Position numbers and translations under genes: made by a program. 29,669 bases of DNA from a virus, in the IMG/VR virus record IMGVR_UViG_3300012926_000015, positions 1 to 29,669 of that record. The stretch is one strand, 5' to 3'. Positions 7,155-13,612 of this stretch are shown here, in pieces. A model generated the notes under the pieces. It worked only from the letters and a program-made list of their open reading frames with translations. It searched no databases and had not been told where the DNA came from. How positions within the stretch are numbered: the first letter of the stretch is position 1; the number at the start of each line of letters is the position of its first letter.

Positions 7155-7414
7155 TGCGCAAGTACAAGGGAGACGGTGGGGCACACGAGCTAGTAGAGTG
7201 CGTAGCTGAACCTGAGGACAAGGTTGTGGCGTTGTACGTCAACGACTATCAGTGTCTGGCTAGGTTCCTGCAGCAAATGGCAGGCTGGTTTGCGCGGCGG
7301 CCGCAGGACGAGATTGAGGTTGAGGTTGAAGCTGTGTTGCGAGTCCGTGGGCGGGACGGCGTTGTGGCGGAGTACCGGTGGGGCGCTGGCGCTGGCGCTG
7401 GCGAGGGGCTGTGA
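7154..7414 (+). CDS. Small hypothetical protein, paralogue B1
   Basis: 86 aa, unknown function. ATG 7154 overlaps the previous stop (TGATG); the same frame is open further upstream, but that part is antisense-like shadow inside the preceding gene. The C-terminal half (EVEAVLRVRGRDGVVAEYRW) matches that of the next gene (LEVVVLVRGHNDSIVEYKW), identifying a second duplicated pair. The C-terminus is a hexanucleotide repeat (three GGCGCT units at about 7382-7399) encoding alternating Ala and Gly. Confidence 0.72.
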   Translation: MRKYKGDGGAHELVECVAEPEDKVVALYVNDYQCLARFLQQMAGWFARRPQDEIEVEVEAVLRVRGRDGVVAEYRWGAGAGAGEGL

Positions 7415-7773
7415 TGCGAGGGCACAAGGACAACAAAGGTGAGTCAGTAGTCGAGCACTTCAGGAACTTCCTGAGGGATATGCCAATCGAGGAGTTCATG
7501 GACGCGGTTGGGCGGGTGCTGGTGGCAGACGAGGTGGCTGCGTTGGAAGTTGTGGTGCTGGTGCGTGGGCACAACGACTCGATCGTGGAGTACAAGTGGG
7601 GCCAGGCGGCAGCGGCTGCTGGCTCGGACCTGGTGCGGGAGGCTGCAGCTACTCGGCCTTTTCAGATAGGTTCGTCGGAGCCGTCGGTGCTGTACTGGTC
7701 GAAGCCAGTTGGTGACTTGGAGGCACAGTTGACTTGGCCAGAAGAGCCTGTTGACGAAGGCGAGGACGAGTAG
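7414..7773 (+). CDS. Small hypothetical protein, paralogue B2
   Basis: 119 aa, unknown. ATG 7414 overlaps the previous stop (TGATG). The first 65 residues match paralogue B1 in its EVVVLVRG and VEYKWG segments, while an acidic tail (EEPVDEGEDE) is private to this copy. Its last 125 bases overlap, tail to tail, the 3' end of the minus-strand RepL-like gene, so both proteins share that stretch in opposite strands. Confidence 0.72.
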   Translation: MRGHKDNKGESVVEHFRNFLRDMPIEEFMDAVGRVLVADEVAALEVVVLVRGHNDSIVEYKWGQAAAAAGSDLVREAAATRPFQIGSSEPSVLYWSKPVGDLEAQLTWPEEPVDEGEDE

Positions 7774-8251
7774 CTTGGAGTTGGTCCCACACCAAACAGG
7801 CTTGGTTCTGCTGGGGCGGATTCCCTTTGAAGAAGTGCCTTGGGTTCAGCAGGATCTTGCCAGGGCCATCACGGCGCAATACGTCTAACCCTTCAAGCTT
7901 AGACAGAGACTGGCTGATGTTACAGCGCGCGACGCCGGTCTCGGACGAAACTTTGTTCTGCTTGATACCGGACACGATATTGCCCATGTCTACGTTAGCG
8001 CACAACCAATCCAACACGGTCCGAGTCTCGCCGCGGATCTTATGCTGGATGCATAGGTCGAACAACTCTGTGAAGCAGACCACGTAGGTTCCTTTCTCCG
8101 TGTCGAAACGTTTGGATGGTTTGAACTTGATGTCGTAGGTATCGCCGTGACGATCGGTCATCGATCTGACATCGAAAGGCTTAGGAGGCCTGCCTCGACG
8201 GGGGCGTGACTCCGTCATGACTTCTATATCTGCGAGCTTAGGCTCATCCAT
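7649..8251 (-). CDS. RepL-like winged-helix protein with AT-hook
   Basis: 200 aa. Residues 18-26 (RRGRPPKPF) are an AT-hook-type minor-groove contact. About 75-145 form a winged helix-turn-helix; NKVSSETGVARCNISQSLSK (99-118) and KILLNPRHFFKGN (132-144) fit the pattern of RepL plasmid initiators (turn, recognition helix, wing ending in LNPxxFF). The last 40 residues are low complexity and lie antisense to the end of the opposite gene. It could be a replication initiator or a transcriptional regulator. I chose ATG 8251 over 8269 because TGCTATAAC ends six bases before it and neither start has a Shine-Dalgarno. It faces left, downstream of an HNH gene, and an inverted repeat upstream suggests self-control. 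Confidence 0.82.
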   Translation of the reverse strand: MDEPKLADIEVMTESRPRRGRPPKPFDVRSMTDRHGDTYDIKFKPSKRFDTEKGTYVVCFTELFDLCIQHKIRGETRTVLDWLCANVDMGNIVSGIKQNKVSSETGVARCNISQSLSKLEGLDVLRRDGPGKILLNPRHFFKGNPPQQNQACLVWDQLQATRPRLRQQALLAKSTVPPSHQLASTSTAPTAPTNLSEKAE

Positions 8252-8257
8252 GTTGTT

Positions 8258-8292
8258 GTTATAGCACATGTTTAGAGTTGTCGGTATACAAC
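8258..8292 (-). promoter_or_regulatory. Extended -10 and operator-like inverted repeat of the RepL-like gene
   Basis: On the minus strand TGCTATAAC (8258-8266) is an extended -10 placed six bases before ATG 8251. GTTGT (8277-8281) and ACAAC (8288-8292) form an inverted repeat over the region where a -35 would lie. Repressor or activator binding there is inferred. Confidence 0.45.
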
Positions 8293-8341
8293 AATTGCTA
8301 GAGCTATGTGGCTTGTTTTGTTTAGTTTGGAATTTGTCCCT

Positions 8342-8357
8342 TTATATAAGTATATAA
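8342..8357. repeat. AT-only palindrome between the two minus-strand genes
   Basis: TTATATA (8342-8348) and TATATAA (8351-8357) form a 7-bp inverted repeat with a two-base centre, just past the stop of the HNH gene. The hairpin would be weak in RNA; it could be a protein site. Confidence 0.35.
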
Positions 8358-8360
8358 GGA

Positions 8361-8993
8361 CTATCGTAGAATCCACTCGGCAAAGATTCGCAGGTCCTCG
8401 ATCGAGTGGTTGGACTTGATTGAGTTGGCCTTGTGCGAGATCACTTGGATGTTGCCGGGAACGTAGCCAAGGGCTGGAACTATTCGGTCGACTGTGGGCG
8501 AGTCGAACTGCCAACGACCACCATCTCCCTTACGTCCAAGGTGGCGAACCAGAGGAAATCCAAAGATCGGACAGTAGGTTGGAATCGAGATGTCGGCTGT
8601 GGTGATCGTGCATGACAGGTTGAAGTCCCGAGCTCGCCGCTTGGCATATGTGAGTAGCATGGTTTCGGCATTGACCTTTCGGTAGGCTAGATGTCGTTCT
8701 AAGATAGCCTCTCGATTTTTGGTGTACAGCTTCGAATCCTTGATCTGAATCTTGCCGAGGCGTTCCTGCCGGCGTACGCGCTCACACAACTTGCAGTATG
8801 TAGATCGGCCATTGGATCGATGACGATTGTTGACGAAGCTATCGAGAGTGAGAAAGTCCAAGCATAGGAGACATTGCGTTCCGCCTAAGTCCTCGGCCAG
8901 GAGTGTGTGAATGACAGGAGGTGTGGTGCGAGTCCGGCGTGGCTGACCGTTGAGATTGAGTGTTGGAGGTTTTGGAACAATCGTGGATAACAT
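8361..8993 (-). CDS. Zinc-finger HNH (His-Me finger) endonuclease
   Basis: 210 aa. An N-terminal four-Cys zinc site (C41, C44, C67, C70) with a basic segment is typical of DNA-recognising phage endonucleases. A helical linker follows, then the nuclease domain: IPTYCPIFG (137-145), SPTVDRI (165-171), GYVPGN (176-181) and VISHKAN (184-190), the spacing seen in free-standing phage HNH enzymes that carry DRIDxxxGYxxGNxxVIS. It probably cuts or nicks DNA as a mobile element or in recombination. It has no Shine-Dalgarno; a good promoter ends six bases before the ATG, so a leaderless message is likely. The C-terminus ends 110 bases before the RepL-like gene, which may be co-transcribed. Confidence 0.88.
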   Translation of the reverse strand: MLSTIVPKPPTLNLNGQPRRTRTTPPVIHTLLAEDLGGTQCLLCLDFLTLDSFVNNRHRSNGRSTYCKLCERVRRQERLGKIQIKDSKLYTKNREAILERHLAYRKVNAETMLLTYAKRRARDFNLSCTITTADISIPTYCPIFGFPLVRHLGRKGDGGRWQFDSPTVDRIVPALGYVPGNIQVISHKANSIKSNHSIEDLRIFAEWILR

Positions 8994-8999
8994 AAAACC

Positions 9000-9028
9000 A
9001 TATTACATGAATTTGTGAATTTTGTAAA
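9000..9028 (-). promoter_or_regulatory. Leftward sigma70-type promoter, leaderless
   Basis: On the minus strand TTTACA (9023-9028), a 17-base spacer and TAATAT (9000-9005). The ATG of the HNH gene is six bases after the -10, so the first transcribed base should fall at or next to the start codon. Confidence 0.6.
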
Positions 9029-9373
9029 TTTTAAAAAATTTTGGATAATCTTACCAGCTTTTACTCCAACGTTCTCGCAGCCGCCTCCCTACCCACCCCC
9101 ACCCCCTTGACTAGGCGCACGCGCGCGGGTGCACGATGCGCTTGGATGACGACGCGTGCGCGCGAACTGAAAGCTAGGGTAGGGGCAGGCGGGCGGCAGG
9201 GTCGAGCGCGGCGGGGAGTAGTAGCACTGGCATGAGTAGCAGCAGCAGCGCTGCGGCCTAGGCGCACGCCACGTGCAGGGCACGGGCGGCGGCACGACTG
9301 GCACTAGCAGCACTCGCACTCGCACGCAACTAGAAGGTAACGTTACTAGCACTACGATTACGTACGATTGTGG
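9029..9373. other. Non-coding control region with nested inverted repeats and G-quadruplex motifs
   Basis: No convincing gene. An AT-rich stretch up to about 9055 gives way to a very GC-rich segment. CCCTACCC (9087-9094) pairs with GGGTAGGG (9177-9184), and nested inside GCGCACGCG (9115-9123) pairs with CGCGTGCGC (9153-9161). The minus strand of 9087-9106 and the plus strand of 9177-9201 each fit a four-tract G-quadruplex. CTAGGCGCACGC occurs twice (9111-9122, 9258-9269). GTAACGTTAC at 9337-9346 is a perfect palindrome. GCAC motifs recur at 9292-9325. It lies between leftward and rightward transcription units. Confidence 0.6.
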
Positions 9374-9402
9374 TTGACAATGGTTGCGTGCAGTGGTGAA
9401 CT
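9374..9402 (+). promoter_or_regulatory. Rightward TTGACA promoter (family member A)
   Basis: TTGACA at 9374-9379 with TGAACT at 9397-9402 after 17 bases. The segment TTGACAATGGTTG and the TGGTG before the -10 recur in the promoters near 24388 and 29547. It would drive the 53-aa gene and genes to its right. Confidence 0.6.
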
Positions 9403-9466
9403 GTACCTGCAACATCGGACAGCGCAGCGTCCATACCAGCACCAGCACCAGCATGAGGTAGTCCAC

Positions 9467-9628
9467 ATGACACTCAATCAACAGCGCACCAACATAGCCA
9501 ACGCAATACGCGAAGCAGTCGGAGCAGGTAGGCCGATGACAGTCGTACATCCATTGCTTACTACGGCAGTGAACTGGGTTCCGTTGCCGGATAGCCAGCT
9601 ACAGACGTCGGTCGCGCCGAGAAGCTAG
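9467..9628 (+). CDS. Small hypothetical protein (53 aa)
   Basis: First gene after promoter A. TGAGGT at 9454-9459 is seven bases before ATG 9467; earlier in-frame starts would overlap the promoter. The product begins MTLNQQRTNIANAIREAVGA, a likely amphipathic helix, and has a hydrophobic middle (HPLLTTAVNWVPLP). No family recognised. A hexanucleotide ACCAGC repeat sits in its leader at about 9435-9452. Confidence 0.6.
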   Translation: MTLNQQRTNIANAIREAVGAGRPMTVVHPLLTTAVNWVPLPDSQLQTSVAPRS

Positions 9629-9662
9629 CACGCAATCGCACGATCTTGCACGAAACTGCACG
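9628..9662. repeat. Four GCACG motifs at exact 10-bp period
   Basis: GCACG starts at 9628, 9638, 9648 and 9658, one B-DNA turn apart, so all four face the same side of the helix. The array lies between a gene stop and the leader of the next gene. This suits cooperative protein binding (operator or iteron-like), but no binding protein is identified. Confidence 0.55.
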
Positions 9663-9709
9663 TTGAGCTGTACCACGAAGTCACTCACGCCACGAAAGAG
9701 GAAGACGAA

Positions 9710-10087
9710 ATGATATCCACCCAGCAAGCCGTCAACAGCCTACTGAACATTCCAAGCTTGTCAAGCACCACCAGCACAGTTGCTCCACTGTCTGAGCTAT
9801 CGGTTCTGCCGATAGTTGCACGCACTGCTGACACACTCGCCAGCACGCTAATTGACCTAGCGTGCGCAGCTACTGCAGCAGCGTACGACACGCAGCGTTT
9901 CGTTGCAGGTTACTCCGTCCTGTACACAGTCACCCAACGTGACCGTGCACACTCCAACATGCCGGAGCTTGAATCGGACTCGTTCTACTTCGTGTACAGC
10001 GGTACGACTGTGAGCGACGCCATGCCGTTGTCGGTATGCGTGCAGATGCTGCATCAGTTGACGCAGTCGGAGTTTGGCGGGTACTAA
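9710..10087 (+). CDS. Hypothetical protein
   Basis: 125 aa, unrecognised. Ser/Thr-rich first third, then a helical segment with many Ala (about 40-66), then a mixed domain ending in a conserved-looking VCVQMLHQLTQSEFGGY. AGAGGAAGACGA (9698-9708) is the ribosome site, part of a leader shared with several later genes. The stop codon is the first part of a strong inverted repeat. Confidence 0.72.
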   Translation: MISTQQAVNSLLNIPSLSSTTSTVAPLSELSVLPIVARTADTLASTLIDLACAATAAAYDTQRFVAGYSVLYTVTQRDRAHSNMPELESDSFYFVYSGTTVSDAMPLSVCVQMLHQLTQSEFGGY

Positions 10088-10160
10088 CACGCAAGCGTGT
10101 AGAATCACCTCACTAGCTTGCGTGTTGAGCGTGTGGCGATCTAGCCACCAACTAGCAAGC
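10087..10160 (+). other. Overlapping alternative hairpins
   Basis: ACACGCAAGC (10087-10096) is perfectly complementary to GCTTGCGTGT (10116-10125). ACACGC and GCGTGT (10087-10100) can instead fold on themselves, and GCTTGC (10116-10121) can pair with GCAAGC (10155-10160), with a hairpin GTGGC/GCCAC (10133-10148) between. Mutually exclusive stems are typical of attenuators; no T-run follows, so termination is unproven. Confidence 0.5.
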
Positions 10161-10232
10161 CCAAACCCAAACAAGTGGCAATGCACGCAGTCTCTGACTT
10201 GCTGGCTAATCCACAGATAAGAGGGTACTAAC

Positions 10233-11300
10233 ATGAGCGCACAAATTGAGAACAACCAACTCGCATACGTAGCAGTCAACGGCGCACCGTGGCATGGTTT
10301 AGGTAAGCCTGTAGAGTTGGGCGCAACTGGCGAAGAGATGCTAGTAGCAGCTAGCCTGAACTGGCGCGTGCAGAGTCGTAGGCTTGCCATGCGTGGCGTG
10401 ACTGAACGTGTACTCGACTCCGGCGTGCGCATCCTAGCTGTAGACGAATCGCGCGGGATGCTCACCGATGAGCTGAATAACTTCCGTGCAATCGTCCGCT
10501 CGGACAACGATCACGTGTTCCAGATTGCCGGCGATGGCTACCAACTGGTGCAGAATCTTGAAGTTGTCAACTTCTTCAAGGAATTCTGTGAAGCTGGCCA
10601 TGCCACGATGGAGACAGTCGGTGCGTTGCGTGACGGCGCTGTTGTATGGGCGCTAGCCAAGCTCAACACGGGTGCAGCGTTCGACATCAGTGACTCGAAT
10701 GGTTTCGCTACAGGCGATGAGCTAAACGGCTATATGCTACTGGCTACGTCGCATGACGGTTCGCTGAAGACTATAGGCCAACCAACTCAGGAACGTGTCG
10801 TCTGCCACAATACCTTGACGGCAGCGCTCCGCTCCGGCGAAGCAGCTAACACGTTCAAACTCAAGCATTCAAGCAAGTTTGACGACGCGGCCAAGCAGCG
10901 CGCGCGCAAGGTAATGGGCATGGCGCGGGAACAACTGGCAGCTACGAACGACCTAGCGAATCAGTTGGCACACGTCACAATCGACCACGACGGATGGTTG
11001 GAGTTTATGGCGAAACTCATGGGTGGCATGGATGCTGTGATCGACCCTAAAACGGCAGACTTGACGAAGACGGCACGGGATATACAGGATGCGACCATGA
11101 CGTCACCGGGGAGTGGTCTGGCGTCGGCACGCGGCACACTGTGGGGCGCAGTCAACGGTGTCACGTACTACGTTGACCATCAGGCGCGTAGCCGTAGCGA
11201 CCAAAACCGCCTGTTCTCGGCATGGTTCGGCAACGGTTCCGAGCGGAAGACGGCAGCGGTCAAAGCTGCGGTGGAACTGGCAGGGATTGGAAGCTATTAG
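10233..11300 (+). CDS. DUF932 phage/plasmid-like protein
   Basis: 355 aa, the usual size for this family (DUF932, TIGR03299). WHGLG at 20-24 is the family's N-terminal signature, YMLLATSHDGS at 167-177 and RVVCHNTLTAAL at 188-199 are the central motifs, and WGAVNGVTYYVDH near 300-312 with a following R-x4-R and FGNGSERK closes the domain. The family is common on phages and conjugative plasmids but has no proven biochemical role. GAGGGT before the ATG is the ribosome site. It stands as a single gene with structured DNA on both sides, which suggests separate regulation. Confidence 0.9.
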   Translation: MSAQIENNQLAYVAVNGAPWHGLGKPVELGATGEEMLVAASLNWRVQSRRLAMRGVTERVLDSGVRILAVDESRGMLTDELNNFRAIVRSDNDHVFQIAGDGYQLVQNLEVVNFFKEFCEAGHATMETVGALRDGAVVWALAKLNTGAAFDISDSNGFATGDELNGYMLLATSHDGSLKTIGQPTQERVVCHNTLTAALRSGEAANTFKLKHSSKFDDAAKQRARKVMGMAREQLAATNDLANQLAHVTIDHDGWLEFMAKLMGGMDAVIDPKTADLTKTARDIQDATMTSPGSGLASARGTLWGAVNGVTYYVDHQARSRSDQNRLFSAWFGNGSERKTAAVKAAVELAGIGSY

Positions 11301-11309
11301 CAGGGCGCG

Positions 11310-11514
11310 GCTAGGCGCATATTACCTCATCGGTGGTGCGCGCCTAGCTTCGTAGCCTAACGCTAGTATTGCTCGGCAAGTTTAAACTAACGCTCAGGCT
11401 TGCCGAGTGAATATTGGATCTACAATCCAACGCCCGCAACAGCCGTCCAGTACTTTAGTTTTATTAGTTCGCACCACGCAGCTCAACGCTATATACAAAC
11501 CGTGTCGCGTGGTG
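11310..11514 (+). other. Three successive strong hairpins in a 275-base gap
   Basis: GCTAGGCGC/GCGCCTAGC (11310-11318 with 11340-11348), CTCGGCAAG/CTTGCCGAG (11372-11380 with 11399-11407) and CACCACGC/GCGTGGTG (11472-11479 with 11507-11514), all perfect stems of 8-9 bp with loops of 18-27 bases. No open frame of note is present. Terminator and antiterminator sites, a small RNA, or protein sites are possible. Confidence 0.5.
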
Positions 11515-11575
11515 TAGCGTAGTTGAAGTAGCACACAGCACGTCCAAGTCACTCACCGAGAGGAAGACAACAGCT

Positions 11576-12553
11576 ATGAGAACCGTATTCAAAACCGCCG
11601 AACTACCCCATCAATGGGCACATCAGTTAGTCCCTAAAGGCCGTAGCAGCTCTAATCAGAGCTTTGAAGGTGTGGACTATTACAGCTACAACACCGTGAT
11701 CGCCAGCATCGTCTTCAACGATAAGGGTGAGCAAGCTTACCTTGTGAGCACGGGGAAGTATTCCGTGAGCACCAGCTCGCATCAGTCTTACGTATGCTCC
11801 GCTATACCAATCGGTGCACGCAAATTCTTCGTGCCCGGCGTTGAGCGTGGCGGGTGGCATTTCAGCACACCTATACGCATCCTTCGCGCGTGGGCTGAAC
11901 AGTTCGACGGCTTGCTAGTTGAGTCCAGCAAGTCACGCAATCCCAAACGTGACAGACTGCGGCTAGAAGCGTGCGCGTTAGTAGACACCATGACGGAGTA
12001 CGCTGCGTGGATTGGCGAAGACCGCGAAGACTTTGTCGTACCCGCCAAGCCGATGACGGATGCGGAAGTTACGGCCATACTCGCAGCTCAATCGGAGAAG
12101 CGCGCTGCTTTGTGGATAGAGCGCGAACGGAAAGAAGAAGAACAACTAGCGGAGCATCGCGTGCAGTTTGCGGATGCGCGTACAGCATGGCTCACTGGCG
12201 TCGATAACGCTCTGTGGATGTGGTCACATTATTTCGATACGGAGCTGCGAGTTGCTGGCGGATTCGTCGAGACATCGCGCGGCGTCTCGTTCCCCGTGTC
12301 ACATGCGCGTCGCGGTCTGACGCTAGTCCGCAACGTCATCGCCAGCGGCAAGGAATGGCGCACCAATGGCCACACGCTCAAGCTAGGCGCGTACGGTGTC
12401 GATAAGGTTACGACTGACGGCACGGTGTACGCAGGATGCCACGTAGTCAAGCTAGCCGCGATTGAGCGGATTGCTGCGGAGCTGGACGCGGCCGCGACGA
12501 GTGCTGGCGTGGACGAGTTCATGCAGGTTGGCACGTACGTAGCCGCTGAGTAG
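11576..12553 (+). CDS. Conserved phage-type hypothetical protein
   Basis: 325 aa. The N-terminal domain contains DYYSYNTVIASIV and YSVSTSSHQSYVCSAIP, a pattern I know from uncharacterised phage proteins with YSxTTSxH-x3-V-x2-A. The middle (about 165-210) is a charged coiled coil. The C-terminal domain includes NGHTLKLGAYGVDKV followed by TVYAGCHVVKLAAIERIA, a GCHxI-type ending also met in phage and plasmid proteins. No catalytic motif is evident. GAGAGGAAGACAA before ATG 11576 belongs to the repeated leader module. Confidence 0.82.
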   Translation: MRTVFKTAELPHQWAHQLVPKGRSSSNQSFEGVDYYSYNTVIASIVFNDKGEQAYLVSTGKYSVSTSSHQSYVCSAIPIGARKFFVPGVERGGWHFSTPIRILRAWAEQFDGLLVESSKSRNPKRDRLRLEACALVDTMTEYAAWIGEDREDFVVPAKPMTDAEVTAILAAQSEKRAALWIERERKEEEQLAEHRVQFADARTAWLTGVDNALWMWSHYFDTELRVAGGFVETSRGVSFPVSHARRGLTLVRNVIASGKEWRTNGHTLKLGAYGVDKVTTDGTVYAGCHVVKLAAIERIAAELDAAATSAGVDEFMQVGTYVAAE

Positions 12554-12619
12554 TTCAGCCTAGTCATCAACATCATCAACATCAACGCACCACTAATCGA
12601 GGAAGGGAGCACCATCACA

Positions 12620-12934
12620 ATGACCACTCACATCTTTATACCAGACCATAACCTGTACTGCCAAGCTTGCGGCGAGGGTGAACTGGACGGGAACCACGGC
12701 ATGATTCCAGGGCCCGGCGGCACACCTATTGCGGACGCCAATGCAGCAGTCGAAACCACATTCACCAACGTCACAATCACAATCGCGTTGCCACCGCGTG
12801 AAGCCTACGACAAACTTTGCGCGTTACTCGCAGTTGGCGACCTAGCAGACTGGCAAACAGACAAATTCAAGACAACCGCTTACTACATGGACGAGGAACG
12901 GAAAACGTCGGAGTTGTTTCCAGTTCAGGACTAG
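12620..12934 (+). CDS. Small hypothetical protein with CxxC
   Basis: 104 aa. C14-x2-C17 near the N-terminus (YCQACGEGELDGNH, with H26) may form half of a zinc site. The rest is an alpha/beta segment of unknown type, with ITIALPPREAYDKLCALLAV as its core. The ribosome site GAGGAAGGGAG at 12599-12609 is part of the shared leader; ATG follows ten bases later. Confidence 0.75.
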   Translation: MTTHIFIPDHNLYCQACGEGELDGNHGMIPGPGGTPIADANAAVETTFTNVTITIALPPREAYDKLCALLAVGDLADWQTDKFKTTAYYMDEERKTSELFPVQD

Positions 12935-12994
12935 TAAGCCGTCAGTCAACCACCACAGCAACTAAACCACTCAACGAGGAAGGGACGAACCAAC

Positions 12995-13612
12995 ATGAGC
13001 AATCCAACAGCACAACTACCGGACCCGGACGGCAACAACGAATCCCGTGCGATTGCGGGTGGCGACACTTTACAGTACTTCGCATTCGAGCATGGCGAAC
13101 GCACGGGTGAAGTCGGCGCATGGGGACTGACATACACCGACCCACAATCAGGCGCAACCACAGACTTACGGCTACAGAACCTAGCAGACTTGCTCTGCAA
13201 TCTCGCACACTACTGCGACGATGACGGTCTGGACTTTGGTCACGCTATGGCGCGCGCATCCATGAACTACCTTGCCGAAACAGACGGAGCTGGCACACAG
13301 CTTGAGAAGGAGTGTGGTTACCGTGAAACACCAGCGCCTGAAGTCAAGCTAGACGAGCACAGCGACCCTACACCAGCGCCGCTCACATGCCCATCCTGCA
13401 AGCTTGGCACTTTACTTTACATCGAAGACGCCACGATCTCGCAGAATGTAACAGGCGTCCGCATGACTCAGAACGAATGGGAGTTTGTGCTGGACGAGAA
13501 CACATCCACGATCAATTCAGAGTACGGCACGGAGCGCGTACGCTGCAACGAATGTGATATGCAATGGTTCGCGTGGGATGTTGCCGAGTCCCTACAGAAA
13601 GCAGGCGAGTGA
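12995..13612 (+). CDS. Hypothetical protein with C-terminal zinc ribbon
   Basis: 205 aa. The N-terminal half holds LQNLADLLCNLAHYCDDDGL and a following helix with ARASMNYLAE, resembling a small phage domain that often appears as LCNLxHWCD. The C-terminal half has two CxxC knuckles, C132/C135 (TCPSC) and C184/C187 (CNEC), with beta strands between, a classic zinc ribbon. Nucleic-acid or protein binding is likely for such a fold; nothing more specific is visible. GAGGAAGGGAC precedes the ATG. It is coupled to the next gene by TGATG. Confidence 0.8.
   Translation: MSNPTAQLPDPDGNNESRAIAGGDTLQYFAFEHGERTGEVGAWGLTYTDPQSGATTDLRLQNLADLLCNLAHYCDDDGLDFGHAMARASMNYLAETDGAGTQLEKECGYRETPAPEVKLDEHSDPTPAPLTCPSCKLGTLLYIEDATISQNVTGVRMTQNEWEFVLDENTSTINSEYGTERVRCNECDMQWFAWDVAESLQKAGE

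Noticed and set aside
9041-9235. A 64-codon plus-strand frame in the GC-rich control region
   Set aside because: It has no ribosome site, an Arg/Ala/Gly-rich composition typical of random GC-rich DNA, and covers the inverted repeats and quadruplex motifs.
9089-9550. Minus-strand frames of 68 and 153 codons across the same region
   Set aside because: Composition is biased by the repeats (runs of Cys, Pro, Arg), and they run antisense to promoter A and to a better supported 53-aa gene.
8900-9700. A replication origin called from the RepL-like gene, AT-rich stretch and repeats alone
   Set aside because: The GC-skew direction around this area is the reverse of that expected for an origin, so I report the structures but not an origin.
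11461-11500. A promoter with TATATA at 11490 for the gene at 11576
   Set aside because: No acceptable -35 is found at 15-19 bases, and the hexamer lies within the loop of a hairpin.
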